In this document: positions 45,792 through 56,928 of the stretch, one piece after another
Numbering within the stretch: position 1 is the stretch's first letter
How the letters are laid out: the number at the start of each line of letters is the position of its first letter
Assembly (NCBI GenBank): GCA_027625915.1
Contig: JANTQA010000036.1
Coordinates: 7,957,001-8,021,000 of the forward strand
Origin: Anaeramoeba flamelloides
Lineage: Eukaryota; Metamonada; Anaeramoebidae
Reading direction: 5' to 3'
Length of the DNA stretch: 64,000 bases
The notes under the pieces: model-generated
Database searches by the model: none
The model's input: only the letters and a program-made list of their open reading frames with translations
Told to the model about the DNA's origin: nothing
Made by a program: the position numbers and the translations under genes

Positions 45792-46508
45792 TAAACTCTT
45801 TTTCAAATAAAAGGGCACAGAAAATTTCAAGAATTATTTATAATAGAATCAAATTAATTGTAGTAATATTCTAAAATCTAAGAAACGCTTTAAAATATAA
45901 AAAAAAAAAACAATCAACTGAATCTTTAAAACTCATTATAACAAAACAATCACAAATAAAATTAAATATTTTAAAAATTGGTATGCCCTTTTATTTGAAA
46001 TGATAAATCTTGTTTTGTTAATGCTAAAGAAAAAAAATGATAAAAAATAAATAAAAGGAGTTGAACAAGATCAAATTGAGAAAAAGTTCTCTTCATTTTA
46101 TTGGTAATTCTTTACATGTCAAACTTTTGTTCTTTAAAGTCTCATTTTCGGTATAAAGTCCCAATGAATCAGGGTATCTTGTTGGAATTGTTTTTTCTTA
46201 ATTTCTCTTTTCTTTGTTCCATACATCAATCCAATAATGGTATTTTTTAAATTCCTATATCTAGCTCATTCGAAATCAAACTTAAACTATTTCCATTTAT
46301 ACACTGTCAGATTATTTCCAAATTGATTTCTTATTATCTTGCTTCTTTCAGATTCTCAACTGTTCAAATCCCAAAAATAAAAAAACAAAAAAATTAAAAA
46401 AAGAATAATTAAAATGAAAATCATCAATTTGTAATTATCGTATTAATCATAAAATTGGATGATATTGGTCACTTGAGAGGTGTAACCTTTGATTAGAAAA
46501 AGATTTTA
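45792..46508. mobile_element. F5B TIR element, copy 3
   Basis: TA (45792-45793), then AACTCTTTTTCAAATAAAAG; the right end read inward is AAATCTTTTTCTAATCAAAG, followed by TA (46507-46508). The interior aligns with copies at 28622 and 34300, including 'TTCAAGAATTATTTATAATAG', 'CATCAATCCAATAATGGTAT' and 'GCTCATTCGAAATCAAACTT'. It lies about 500 bp past the stop of the G3BP-like gene. Confidence 0.78.
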
Positions 46509-47605
46509 CCTTGTTTCAGTTAAAGTTCCCAACATTTTTTTCAAATATCACCTATTTTTTATAAATGACCTCTGGGGATTAAATAAGAAATAAGTAGAAT
46601 AAAATACACCAAAGGATTGTTGATGCCGGTCCGAAATAAAACTAATTAATCAAAAGATTTTCAAAAAAAAATAGAATAACCCAAATTCTTAGTGCCCTAT
46701 TGATAAAAACAAAAATATTCCATTTCATTTCCAATCAAAGATAAAATAAAATTTCAATAAAAATCAATTTTTTTTTCTACAATCATTTTTACTTTATCAA
46801 TAACCTTATAATAACACATTTTTATGAAATGAATATTGATCTTACAAAAAAAAAAATTGCAAACGAATTTGGTGTAAAAAAAATCGGAAAAAAAAAGGAA
46901 ACAGTAACAGGTGCAAAAAAATTTTCTATTTTGTAATTTCCAACAATATTTTTTTTTTATTCTTCATTCAAACCATTTAAAAATCCATAATTAGGACATT
47001 AAAACTGGTATTTATTAAACTAATGGTTTTTATTATGTTGTTTTAAAAAATAATTCATTTGTAATTGATAATTGTAAATAAAAACCGCATCACGTTAACT
47101 AAAACAAATAAAGAAAGAAGTTAATAATGAGTTCAAAAATTTCAACTATTTACTATTCCAATATTAATAAATATTCATAAAAAAGACTATCAGATCTGAT
47201 TGAATATAATTTCATACTTCAATGATATATACAAATATTACGAATTTTCTATTAATTGAACTGTTGTTTTATTTTTTTCCTTTATCTCCCTATTGAAATA
47301 TCATATAACCACTGATAACAATTATTTAACAGTATAGTATTGAAATATATGAGAAAATATATGCTCATTAGAATTTATAAATTAAAAAAAAATATTGTTC
47401 TAAAAAGTTTTCCTGATTTTTGAATAAAACAAGTTAACTAAAAATGTGATTTTTTTTATCTTTAACATTTCTCACACAACACTTTTAATCCATATTTATA
47501 AATAGAAAATTTCACAAAATTCATGAAAATTTTAAAATAGGTAGAAAGTAAGAGAATTTAGATAATTTTCATTTTATGTAACAATTCAAATGAAAATTTG
47601 GGATT
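46509..47605. other. AT-rich gene-free stretch
   Basis: No gene or recognisable repeat. A brief GC-richer phrase lies at 46610-46640. Confidence 0.4.
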
Positions 47606-48086
47606 TACAGTGGTGTAAATAACCAGTGTTTTTTTATTTTAATCCATTACTAAAATTTAACACATGTAATAAATATTGCCTGGCTTTAGAAATAAAAGAA
47701 ACAAATCAATGTTATGAAAACGGTATATAAACAAGAAATAGGGTTCTTTAAATAAATTTTAAAAAAGAATTATGAAGAGATGGAAAGATTAGAATGTAAT
47801 TTTTTGATAAAAAAAATGAACAAAATTTCATTTTTTGGATTTATTAAAAAAATCATATAATCTCAAATATTTTGTAAATATTATGAAATCTTTGAAAAAA
47901 AAGCATTTAATATTATTGAGCCATTTCGATTAATCAAAGATCTAACCTCTAAAGCCAATTTAAATCATACCAAAAATATATAAGTGCCCTCTGGTCTTAC
48001 AATACCCAAGTATGAAAAAAAAAAAACATGAGTTGAATTTTATTAATCGTTTAAAGGTTGTCGAATGGGTTATTTACACCTCTCTA
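47606..48086. mobile_element. F11 Tc1/mariner-like MITE
   Basis: TA (47606-47607) then CAGTGGTGTAAATAACCAGT; the right end read inward is GAGAGGTGTAAATAACCCAT and is followed by TA (48085-48086). Inverted similarity extends about 60 nt, with 'ATTACTAAAATTTAACACATG' mirrored by 'CATGAGTTGAATTTTATTAAT'. The CAGTGGTG..AA tip on a TA target is the classic form of Tc1-like ends. There is no transposase, so it is non-autonomous. It ends 286 bp before the start codon of the next gene. Confidence 0.8.
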
Positions 48087-48371
48087 GATTAGAGATAAGG
48101 TTTTTCCAAATTTTCAAAGTTTAAAAAAAACTCAAAATTTTTACAAGATCTCTCAACTGAATAATCTTTTAAGCCCTTAAATATGTTACCAAAAATGGAA
48201 GTAACACATACTAACCATAAAAGTAGGATACTCCTTTCATATAAAAAAAAATCTTCAATAGTCAAAAAAATGTATTCCTTTGAAACTTCCCAAAAACGAT
48301 TTATTTCAAAATCATTTTTTATTCTTCTACATTTAGTTTTACTTTGAATTCATCAAAAAATTCTTGTAAAA

Positions 48372-50282
48372 ATGAGAACAAATACCATTTTTTTTCTCTT
48401 CTTTTTGGTGCTGTTCATTAATTTTGGTAAGTAAAGTCATTTCAAAACAACCCTCAAACCAAAAACAAAAAAAACTTTTTTCTTTTTTATCAATACTGCC
48501 CAATCATCTCACTTCACATATAACAGAATTAAACAGTACTATTCTTTCTAATGCTCTCATAAAAATCAATAAAAAGGTAATTGTTCTGTTTGTACAACCA
48601 CTGTTGGTGATTATAGTCAAATAAATACGAAACAAGATTTCAATTATCGACCAAGGACAGCCACTTTTACAGACAAATCGTTTGTAGTTGTGTGGGTGAA
48701 TGTTTTTGGGGAGAAAAATTACTCGCTTCATGGGAATTATTACCGAAAATATTCCCATTTACCAAATTTGATCTCTTGCGCAGACATTCAAAATCTAACA
48801 CAATCGAATACCTTTCAAACAAAAGCACATTTTTTTGAAATCTTTGATCTTGCAACGGTCTCCATGGATCGAGAAAACGAATTCGTGGTTGTTTTTGCAG
48901 ATCACAATCAGAAAAAGGTTTATTTAAAAACATACCAAATCGATCTCGAAAAAGAAAGCGGCTGTATTACAAATACAACAGACAAAATTTTGATTGAATC
49001 ATATCATGCCGTTGCGTGTTCAAAAATTAGAATTAGTAACATAGGCAAGTCTTCAGATGGGATTATTGCCATTGTATGGGAAGAATTTACAAATGAGACT
49101 GCATCACACCTCTATGTGAAATTATTTTCTTTAGATCCGTCTTTAAAGATCAATTCCACAAAGTACCTCATTTCTGATCAGCTTTTACCAGAATACGAAT
49201 TCCCAACATCCTCAATTGCAAAATTGGGATCAAAATATTTTTCTGTCGCATGGGTTGATCTTAATTTAAAGATTAATCTGCAATTATTTAATATTTCCAA
49301 CAGCGAAAGCACAAACGATCATATTCATAACCTTACCACAATCCAAAAAATCGATCCAAATATTGGAAACGATCAAAATATTAAGGTGGACGGTTCCTCG
49401 AGATCGTCTCCCATTTTGGTTCCTATTTTGGCTGATATGGAATCGTGGAAAGGATACCAAAACCATGACACTACTCTCTTAATTTATGCAAATAATGAAA
49501 GCATGATCGCACAGAGATTTGTGTATGACGAGAAAGAACAAAACGAGCAATTAAAGTCAACAAAATGGGAAATTATACAAAACGAAAATACAATGGGAAG
49601 TCTCCCAGATGTTACTTGGTATGGAAACAATTCGTTTGCCATTTCCTTTGAGACCTGCAAGAATGAGTCCGGGTGTACAATGGAAAATTATCGAGCAGAG
49701 AAACATATCCGTGCGATGGTTTTCCAAATTTCAGATGACGACCAAATCATTACAAAAGGAAATAGCATACCTTATTTAGAACAAAAAGCTTACCCTTGTA
49801 ATAAATATTCAAGAATTGTCGATATTGGTCATAATGATTTTGAAATTGTTTATCAAGTCAGTATTGAAAACAAAACCCTTATACATTCCCAACAAATTGA
49901 AATGGTGACTCTTGATATTCAAAACCCTATCAAGAGCCCCATTATATTTTCACAGCGGGATTTCCTTATTAATATTCCATACAATTTATTTGAAATTTCT
50001 GGTGATAATAACTATCAGCTTTCTGATAATAATTCACAATTACCCGATTGGTTTTTATCAGATTTTGTAAATAATGCATTCTATGGTAACGCGCAATATT
50101 CTAGCCCCACTGTGCATGTGGAAATTAATGCCACCGCAGATATATGTCCTATCTCGGAAAGTTTTGATTTTGATGTCAAAATAATTGAGTATAGCTATAT
50201 AGATATTAAAGAGTCAAGCAGTTATTTTTTAAATCCTGTTATATATCTTTCATTATTATTTTCATTATTGTTTTTAATATGA
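48372..50282 (+). CDS. Secreted, probably GPI-anchored protein with seven beta-propeller-like repeats
   Basis: Two exons, 48372-48426 and 48577-50282, are joined in phase 1 over a 150-nt intron (GTAAGT..AAAAAG), giving 586 residues. Exon 1 is a signal peptide (MRTNTIFFLFFLVLFINFG) followed by NCSVCTT. Seven spaced repeats share a buried-strand motif and then a hydrophobic strand ending in a tyrosine or phenylalanine: about 51-75 (SFVVVWVNVFG), 121-140 (EFVVVFADHN), 180-204 (GIIAIVWEEF), 238-258 (YFSVAWVDLN), 317-337 (TTLLIYANNE), 371-403 (SFAISFETCK) and 439-463 (DFEIVYQVSI). Repeats of the type 'FVVVW....G...Y.QRF' occur in bacterial and protist surface proteins and fold as propeller blades, so a seven-bladed propeller is inferred. 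Many N-x-S/T sites fit secretion. The C-terminus (SSSYFLNPVIYLSLLFSLLFLI in two parts) is a likely GPI signal. Ligand and function are unknown. Confidence 0.82.
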
Positions 50283-53029
50283 TTTAAATGACAAGAACAA
50301 TAATATTAATAATAAAAAAACTCATTTTTAAATAATGATTTATTTTTTTTTTTTTACTTACAGTCCAAATTTTTTTAATCTTTGTTTATAAAATTTTCGA
50401 AATAATACTTAATTTATTTTTAAAATTAAATAACAATAAATTATTATTAATTATTTTATTTTAATAAAGTTTTGTTTAATAATGTAGACTGGTACTATTT
50501 CTTATTAATATTGGGGGTTGGTGGTGGATGATTTCTTAATGGTTTCCAAAATTAATAAATACAAAAAGAATAAATAAAAAAATCTAATCTATAAAAAAAA
50601 AACAGATTTTGAGGAAATTTATACAAACAAATGGTACCACTCTCTCATCTCAAAGCCCAATTTAATTACAATTTATTAATTGGAATTGTTATTTAAAGTT
50701 CCTAAATATTTTATTTATAATTAGTTAAGCAGGTTATGTGATCTTTGTAAAACTTATTGGAAATAAGATTTTTAATTATTCAATTAATATTTTCTTTCTT
50801 GAACTTTTGAGATTAAATTGGAATTGTTTTTTATTGAAATTTATTAATTTTGAAAGGGATACAATCAATTCTCAACTTTTTATAACCAATTTTTTTTTTC
50901 TTATGATATAGTTAAAACAATTTTTTCTCATAAAATAAAAAATAACAATATTTTGTTTCAGATAATTGATAATCAGAAATAAGTTGTTTTTTTATATTAT
51001 TTTTATTTTTTTGTTTTGTATTTAATATTTAATTTGAAAATTTGTTCAGGGGAATGAAATTAAATATAAGTTTCTTTCAAATTTGAGATATTATTCACTA
51101 TAATTTTATAAAATTTCAATAAAAAGAACTTTTTTTTAATTTAAAAATCATTTTACAACCTTTTATTAATACTAAAAGATAGATAGGTAAAAAAGATTAT
51201 TATTAATTTTTAAAAAAAAATATTGTTTTGAAGATCATGTTGATTATTACAACATAAAGATATATATATATATACTTTTGATGCCCAATTCCACCTTTAA
51301 TGTTTAATTTTTGATAAGTTCTTCAATATTTTTAATCTTAAAACATATGTTTATTAATAGAGGTTTTGATGATTTCTATACAAAAATAGAGATTATTTTT
51401 ATCAAAACACGATATTTTATCAAATTAGCATATTTAATTAAAATGTGATATTTGTGTATATTGTGATATTCAATATTATTACGATAAAAGTTGGCAAATC
51501 TCGATAATTATTTAAAAATCGTGATAAAAATAAAAATATCGTGACTAAAAAGCAATTGTGATATAAAATTTTATGTATTTTAAGATAATTGAGAAATTTT
51601 TTTACAAAGAAAAAATTTTTTTAATCAAAAAATTGATTATGTGACAAAAAGTTAAACTTTTAAAAAACAACAAAAAAGATACTGAATTAAATCAAATATC
51701 GGATCAAAGAATTTTATTGTATTTTTTTTGGTTGACAAGCATACCTATCCTTTTAGATCAGCATCAATATAACGAAACAGAAATAAATATTTTTTCAATC
51801 AATTGTATTTTTGGAAATTGCCTTGACTAAAAGAGCTTCTTAAAAAACAACCCTTTATTCCTTCTTTAAAGAATGTGTTTTTAGGTGAAAAAGTTTTTTT
51901 TTATTCTCAGAAAGCCGAAAGAGTATATGGATAACTTTTCAAAAGCTTACACAACAACATATTCAAATTATCACCAATTGTTAAGATTTTTTGGACAATT
52001 GTTTTCTTCTTCGTCTTATACTTATAATATCTAGGTATTAGGGAGAAAATAAACTAGAGCTTTGAGGTTTTTGTTTGATCATTCACCAATAAGAAGTCAA
52101 ATTACTCTTTATTCTTTTTGTTTATTGGACTTGTAAAGGTAATAACCCGATTTTAAAAAAATATCTGTCGTTATTTATATGTAGTTGAGAAAATAAGCAA
52201 AAAATTTTTCTTGAGAGGGTGATATTTATATTGTCCAGAAAGAAAAATATTTGCTTTTTGTCGAAACAATGAGTCAAATTACGTGAGTTATTATTTGTTG
52301 AAATAGTGCAGATCTTCTGGAAAAAAAATTAAAAACACAAAAAATAAAAAAAAAATTCTTTGTAGTTTTTCATTCTTTTTCGATCTTTAAAGCTAGACAA
52401 ATTTTTGTATTCTTTAAAACTTTTTTAAAATAAGAGACTCTCAACACTGAAAATAATGGTTTCTAAATTTTAACCTTTTTAAAAAGTTATTTTCTTCATC
52501 CCTATTAATCTCTCAAACTAGCTAACGCTAACCAAGAACAACACATTTTGGTATTCTATGCTTTTGAATAAAAAAAAACATAACTGGTTAATTAATATCT
52601 AGAGAAAATTTACATTTCTTCTATTCCCCTGTGTCTTCCTTTTTTGATATTAAGACACCATTTCCAAAAAATCAACTATTTATTTCACAAATAAAACAAA
52701 AAAACGAGAAAAATTCAATAATACTCATAATCAAACGAGTATTATTAAATAAAGATCTTTTTTTCTAGAAATAACCAATAAGCCAAATTTCAACATTAGG
52801 GGCAAACTATATTATTATTATTATTTTCTTTTTTCATTAGTCTTTCAAAAAAAATTATTACACTATATTTTTATTTATTAATCTATATTGGTTATTATCT
52901 ATTAACACTTTAGCAAAATACATTATTATTCAAAAAAAAAACAAAAAATTAAAAAAATTTTTTTCTGATGAAAAATTTGCCCCTATTTTTGAAATTAATC
53001 TTATAAATAAGTATAGAAAAAAAGGTTCT
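50283..53029. other. Gene-free stretch
   Basis: No exon or clear repeat family in 2.7 kb. An (AT)n tract lies near 51261-51274. The region 51720-52560 is somewhat less AT-rich and may hold decayed repeats, but I could not pair it with anything else in the window. Confidence 0.4.
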
Positions 53030-53320
53030 TTTTTATCATTTTTTTAGATAATGTTTCAAAAAAACAATAACTAGTTTATATTCAAGCTTATTGCTGAAAT
53101 CATTTAATTATTCGTATGATCATAAAATTTGCTGAAAATTTTATATTTTGTTAAAAAAAAAAATGAAAAGAAAAAACAATTTGTTTTTTTCTACTTCATT
53201 TAAACTCATACTGTTTATAAAATTTTTCTGTCTTTCAAAACTTTCAAATACTTGAAGACAATTAACAACCCTGACGAACATTTTCTAGAATTTTTGAAGG
53301 GTAAATATTGTAAAGTCTCA
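53030..53320. repeat. F12 dispersed repeat, copy 2
   Basis: It aligns with 22270-22700 through 'ATATTCAAGCTTATTGCTGA', 'ATGATCATAAAATTTGC' and 'TTTTCTAGAATTTTTGAAG'. Identity is modest. Confidence 0.35.
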
Positions 53321-53873
53321 ATACTTTGTAAAAGTCAAGAGAATTTTTAGAAATATGATTATAACAAAATAATTCTTCGTTTTTCGTAATAATCAAAATT
53401 CATTTTTTTGAAATAATATGGAAGATCACAATTTTATGATTTTTTGTGATAAATTATGACTAATAACAATTTTATCAATTATTATCGTTAATTAATTATT
53501 TATATCATGATAATATATTTTATCATCAAAACCATTATTAATAACTATTTGAGTGGAATTTATTAAAGTTTAATATTAAAAAACATAACGAAGCATGTGA
53601 AACTTTTTTGATAAATAATTTCACAATTGTCTTTGGAATAGTGTATCTTTTGATTTTTTAAAATTTGTTATATTTTTCTATTGAGTAGAACCTTTTATAA
53701 TTTTTTTTTTGATTCCAACAATTCAATCAACTTTTTTAAATCAGTTAAAATTCTATTATCTGTTTTTGCTTAGGTTTAACGATCTATAAAAAAAAAAGTA
53801 TTTTGAAAATAAATTTGATAAAAAAGGTTTTTGGAAAATAATAACAAATTAGGTGAGAAGGAGAAATTCAACG

Positions 53874-54311
53874 TAACGGTTGTGGAAAAAAAGTGAAACT
53901 GGAAAAAAAGTGAAAAACGGGTTTTAATTGGGAACATTACTGAAAATGAAAAGTAAGATCAATGAAAAAAAGAATAAATAAATAAATAAAGATAAAATGA
54001 GGTATTCGTCACAATAACAGTTTTTTAAATACTATCTTTTGGTATGGGTTTTTCTTTGATTGATCAATTATTAAAAATTTGTTCAAAAAATTGACTATTT
54101 TTAAGATCTCCAAAACCACAAGAACAATTTCGATAAATCAAGTTGATTTAAATTGTATTTGTTGGGTTAATTGACAATAAGTAATGGGTTATTATTTGAA
54201 GTTAATTAGTTTCTTCTTTTTATTGATTTTACTTTTCATTTTCAGTAAGGTTCCCACTTAAAAACCGTGTTTCACTTTTTTTCCAGTTTCACTTTTTTTC
54301 CACAACAGTCA
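53874..54311. mobile_element. F6 TIR element with tandem sub-repeats in its ends
   Basis: The left TIR (from 53876) begins ACGGTTGTGGAAAAAAAGTG and continues through a second copy of TGGAAAAAAAGTGAAA, then an ACGG block, GGGAAC and TTACTGAAAATGAAAAGTAA. The right TIR (54210-54309) is the reverse complement over about 95 nt with few changes. The repeat unit within each end has a 17-nt period. The interior (about 53990-54200) is unrelated AT-rich DNA. TA lies before the left end, but the right flank is less clear. Confidence 0.82.
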
Positions 54312-54475
54312 TATAAAATTAAGAAGATGGGGAGAAAACAAATCATCTAACAAAAATCTTCATTAAATACTTTTGTTTTCAATGCGTATTTCAACAAGTT
54401 TCTTCCTACAAGTTGATCTTTTTTGGATTGGTTCTAAAAAAGAAAATATTTATTTAAAAATAACATCTTCTCATA

Positions 54476-54964
54476 TAGTAGGGAAAAAAATACCGGACAT
54501 GAAAAAAATCCCGGACAAGATTTTTAATTGTGAGTATTAGTAAAATTTTTGTCTAATTTCAATGAAATCCTTATTATAAATAACCAATTTTTTTATGAGA
54601 TTAGTAATAAACCTACCTAAAGTCCATCAAAGTAAGGTGTCTCTAGAATACCCAAGTAATTGCTTGATAGTCCTATGTTGATCAACTTTTTTTGAAAAAC
54701 AATCGAGTTTTATTGAGGTTTACTAGAGTTTGGAAAATGATAATTTTTCTTCTTGTTTTTTGATTGATTGAATGGTGTTTTGAACAAGTGTGATTTCATT
54801 AATCATCATTCTAATAAGTGGGTGGGTTATAATTGAAAAAGTTTGATTCTTAAAAAAAGGAATTTGATTGTAAATAAATGAAATTACACAATAATTTTTA
54901 ATATTCACAATTAAAAATCTTGTAAGGGATTTTTTTCATGTCCGGTATTTTTTTCACTGCTCTA
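54476..54964. mobile_element. F7 TIR element with tandem sub-repeats in its ends
   Basis: TA (54476-54477), then a TIR containing AAAAAAATACCGGACATG directly followed by AAAAAAATCCCGGACAAG, then ATTTTTAATTGTGA. The right end (about 54898-54962) is its reverse complement over about 58 nt and is followed by TA (54963-54964). The two units within each end have an 18-nt period. No transposase is present; the minus-strand frame at 54723-54908 lacks an ATG. Confidence 0.85.
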
Positions 54965-54999
54965 TATATATAAAGGTTTTGTGATTCGATTAATTTCAG

Positions 55000-55280
55000 C
55001 ATTTTATCTAATATATTTCTAGACTCAAAGCTAGATTGAATAAAACCAAAAATTGAATATAAAAAAATAGTTTAAAAAATGAATAATTTAAAGATTTCAC
55101 ATTGATTGAACTGTGTATTCTATTTTCTATATATAGCAATAATAATATTTTCAATTCAAAGTTTCTGTATCTTGTGGCACTCAAAAATAATCCTTTTCCG
55201 GTTAGGTTATGGCATAGATATTTTTCAAAAATTCAAAGATACCCCCACTTCCTTAAGACAGTTAGAGTTAAGTGAATTTT
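55000..55280. repeat. F2 dispersed element, copy 3 (3' part)
   Basis: It matches the last third of F2 copies 1 and 2: 'GATTGAATAAAACCAAAAAT', 'TTAAAAAATGAATAATTTAA', 'GTTTCTGTATC', 'GGCACTCAAAAATAAT' and 'CCCACTTCCTTAAGAC'. It starts just after F7, which may mark a truncation. Confidence 0.5.
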
Positions 55281-55571
55281 AAAACCAAAAAGTATACATT
55301 TAATTGTCAGATTCAATTTACACTTTTAAGAACTTCTTTCCTAATTGTTTACGTTCAACTTTTTATATCAGAATATTTTGTAAATTTTTTATTTTATGGA
55401 ATGAGAAATTGAACTATGTAACAAAAAAACAAAACTCTGAAGATTCTATATATTCCAGTGATGTTTTTTCATTTAAAACCAGTCTTTTTTCGGTTTAGAC
55501 TTCTTCACATCAGACTCAAAAAAATTATTTTCAAAAAGTAACTTTAAACCGAATAATTCAAACAAAAAAAC

Positions 55572-56043
55572 AAATTTTTTGGCACGACAAGAATAGCACA
55601 ATCCATACAAATACTTTCAAGACTTTTGCGAACTTTCAGACTGACAGCCTGCAATATTTCAGTCTCTGATATTCTTTCATATTGTTTCAAATTTCAAATA
55701 CTTGATACAAACTTTTGTAAGCCAAAAAAGGGGTTAAAAATAATAACTAACAAAAGATAACCTTTTGAATTTAATTGAAATTTTTGAAAGTTATTCAAAA
55801 GAAAAATATTTGTAAACTTTCAATAACCTGAAACTCTTTTTATGAAAACCAAAAATTGGAAAGTTGTTTAAGTTACATGTTTTGAAAAGTTTGACTTGTA
55901 AAAACTATATAAATGGAAAGTTGTTGCATTGTGATCTTCTAATTCCTTTCAAAATTTGGAACAATTTCAAAAAATAAAGTGTTGACAAGGAAAAAAAGTG
56001 ACTACAATTTTTGTGCTATTCTTGTCGTGGGGTTAAATTTTTT
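55572..56043. mobile_element. F9 TIR element in the eIF3j 5' flank
   Basis: CACGACAAGAATAGCACAA at 55583-55601 and its exact reverse complement at 56011-56029 bound about 450 bp. The 9-base string AAATTTTTT occurs just outside each end (55572-55580, 56035-56043) and could be a target duplication, which would suggest a hAT or Mutator-like element, but such a string is common in this genome. No transposase is seen. It ends about 76-90 bp upstream of the eIF3j start codon. Confidence 0.78.
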
Positions 56044-56118
56044 CTTTCATTTTTTTTTATAATCTCCTAATTTTCAAAGCTTTACTAAAAAGTTTTTTAC
56101 ACTTTTATATTCCTCAAA

Positions 56119-56928
56119 ATGAGTTGGAGTACGTTTTTGGCATTTAATTTTTTCAAACCCTTGGTTTGTTTATTTACAATTACGTTATTCTCTTATAATA
56201 AAAAAAAAAAAAAAAATTAACAAATCTTCAAAACAATAGTGGACGATGATTTCAACGTTGATCTTAATGATCAAGAAGAAAAAAAGCAAGTTGATGAAGA
56301 AGATCTTGAGGATCAGCTTGAGGTAAAAAATGATGAAATTGATCCCGAAACAAAAAAGAAACTGAAAAATGAAATTAAAGAAAAAAAACAAAAAGAAAAA
56401 GAAAAACAAAAAAAGAAAGAAGAAGAAAAAAAAGAGAAAGTCAAAATGCTTCACCAGCAAACCAAAACATCTGTTGATCATCTTAAACGACTACAAGAAG
56501 AAAACGACTTTGAGAAAACAAAGGATCTGTTTAGCATGAAAGATCAAGAAAAGATGATGAAAAATATTTCCTTAGAGGGGCTCAAGATCGACTCTTTTGA
56601 GCCTGAAGTTACTTCTGATTTCTTTACATTGGCAAGACTCATTGGTGAAAAAACACTTCAATACCAAAATAATATTAACTTCAAATCATTTATGGGAACC
56701 TTAATTAAGGAAATCACAAAGGGTGTAAGGATCGATCTCTTGTCAGAATTGTCCACTACAATGAATCGTATCAGAAATGATGCAATCAAAAACTCCAAGC
56801 AAAAAAAGAAAAAGACCACCTCGAAAGCAAAGGTCTTTATCAAAACTGAAGATCCTTTCAACTTGAAAAATGCATACAATCAAGACGATTCAGATGATGA
56901 TAACACTGCTGAATATGATTTTTTTTAA
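56119..56928 (+). CDS. EIF3J: Translation initiation factor eIF3 subunit j
   Basis: Exon 1 is only 10 nt (56119-56128, ATG AGT TGG A). After a 111-nt intron (GTACGT..AATAG) exon 2 runs 56240-56928, giving 232 residues starting MSWMDDDFNVDL. The 'MSW' plus acidic start matches fungal Hcr1/eIF3j. Next come an acidic stretch, a Lys/Glu coiled region (about 35-85), LKRLQEENDFEKTKDLF (about 87-103), and the conserved helical core with DFFTLARLIGEKTLQYQNNI and FKSFMGTLIKEITKG. It ends in a Lys tract and an acidic tail (DDSDDDN...EYDFF). eIF3j binds the 40S decoding centre and mRNA entry channel and tunes start-site selection and recycling. Without splicing the only in-frame start is a GTG made from the acceptor G, so the model depends on the micro-exon. 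An F9 element lies immediately upstream. Confidence 0.88.
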
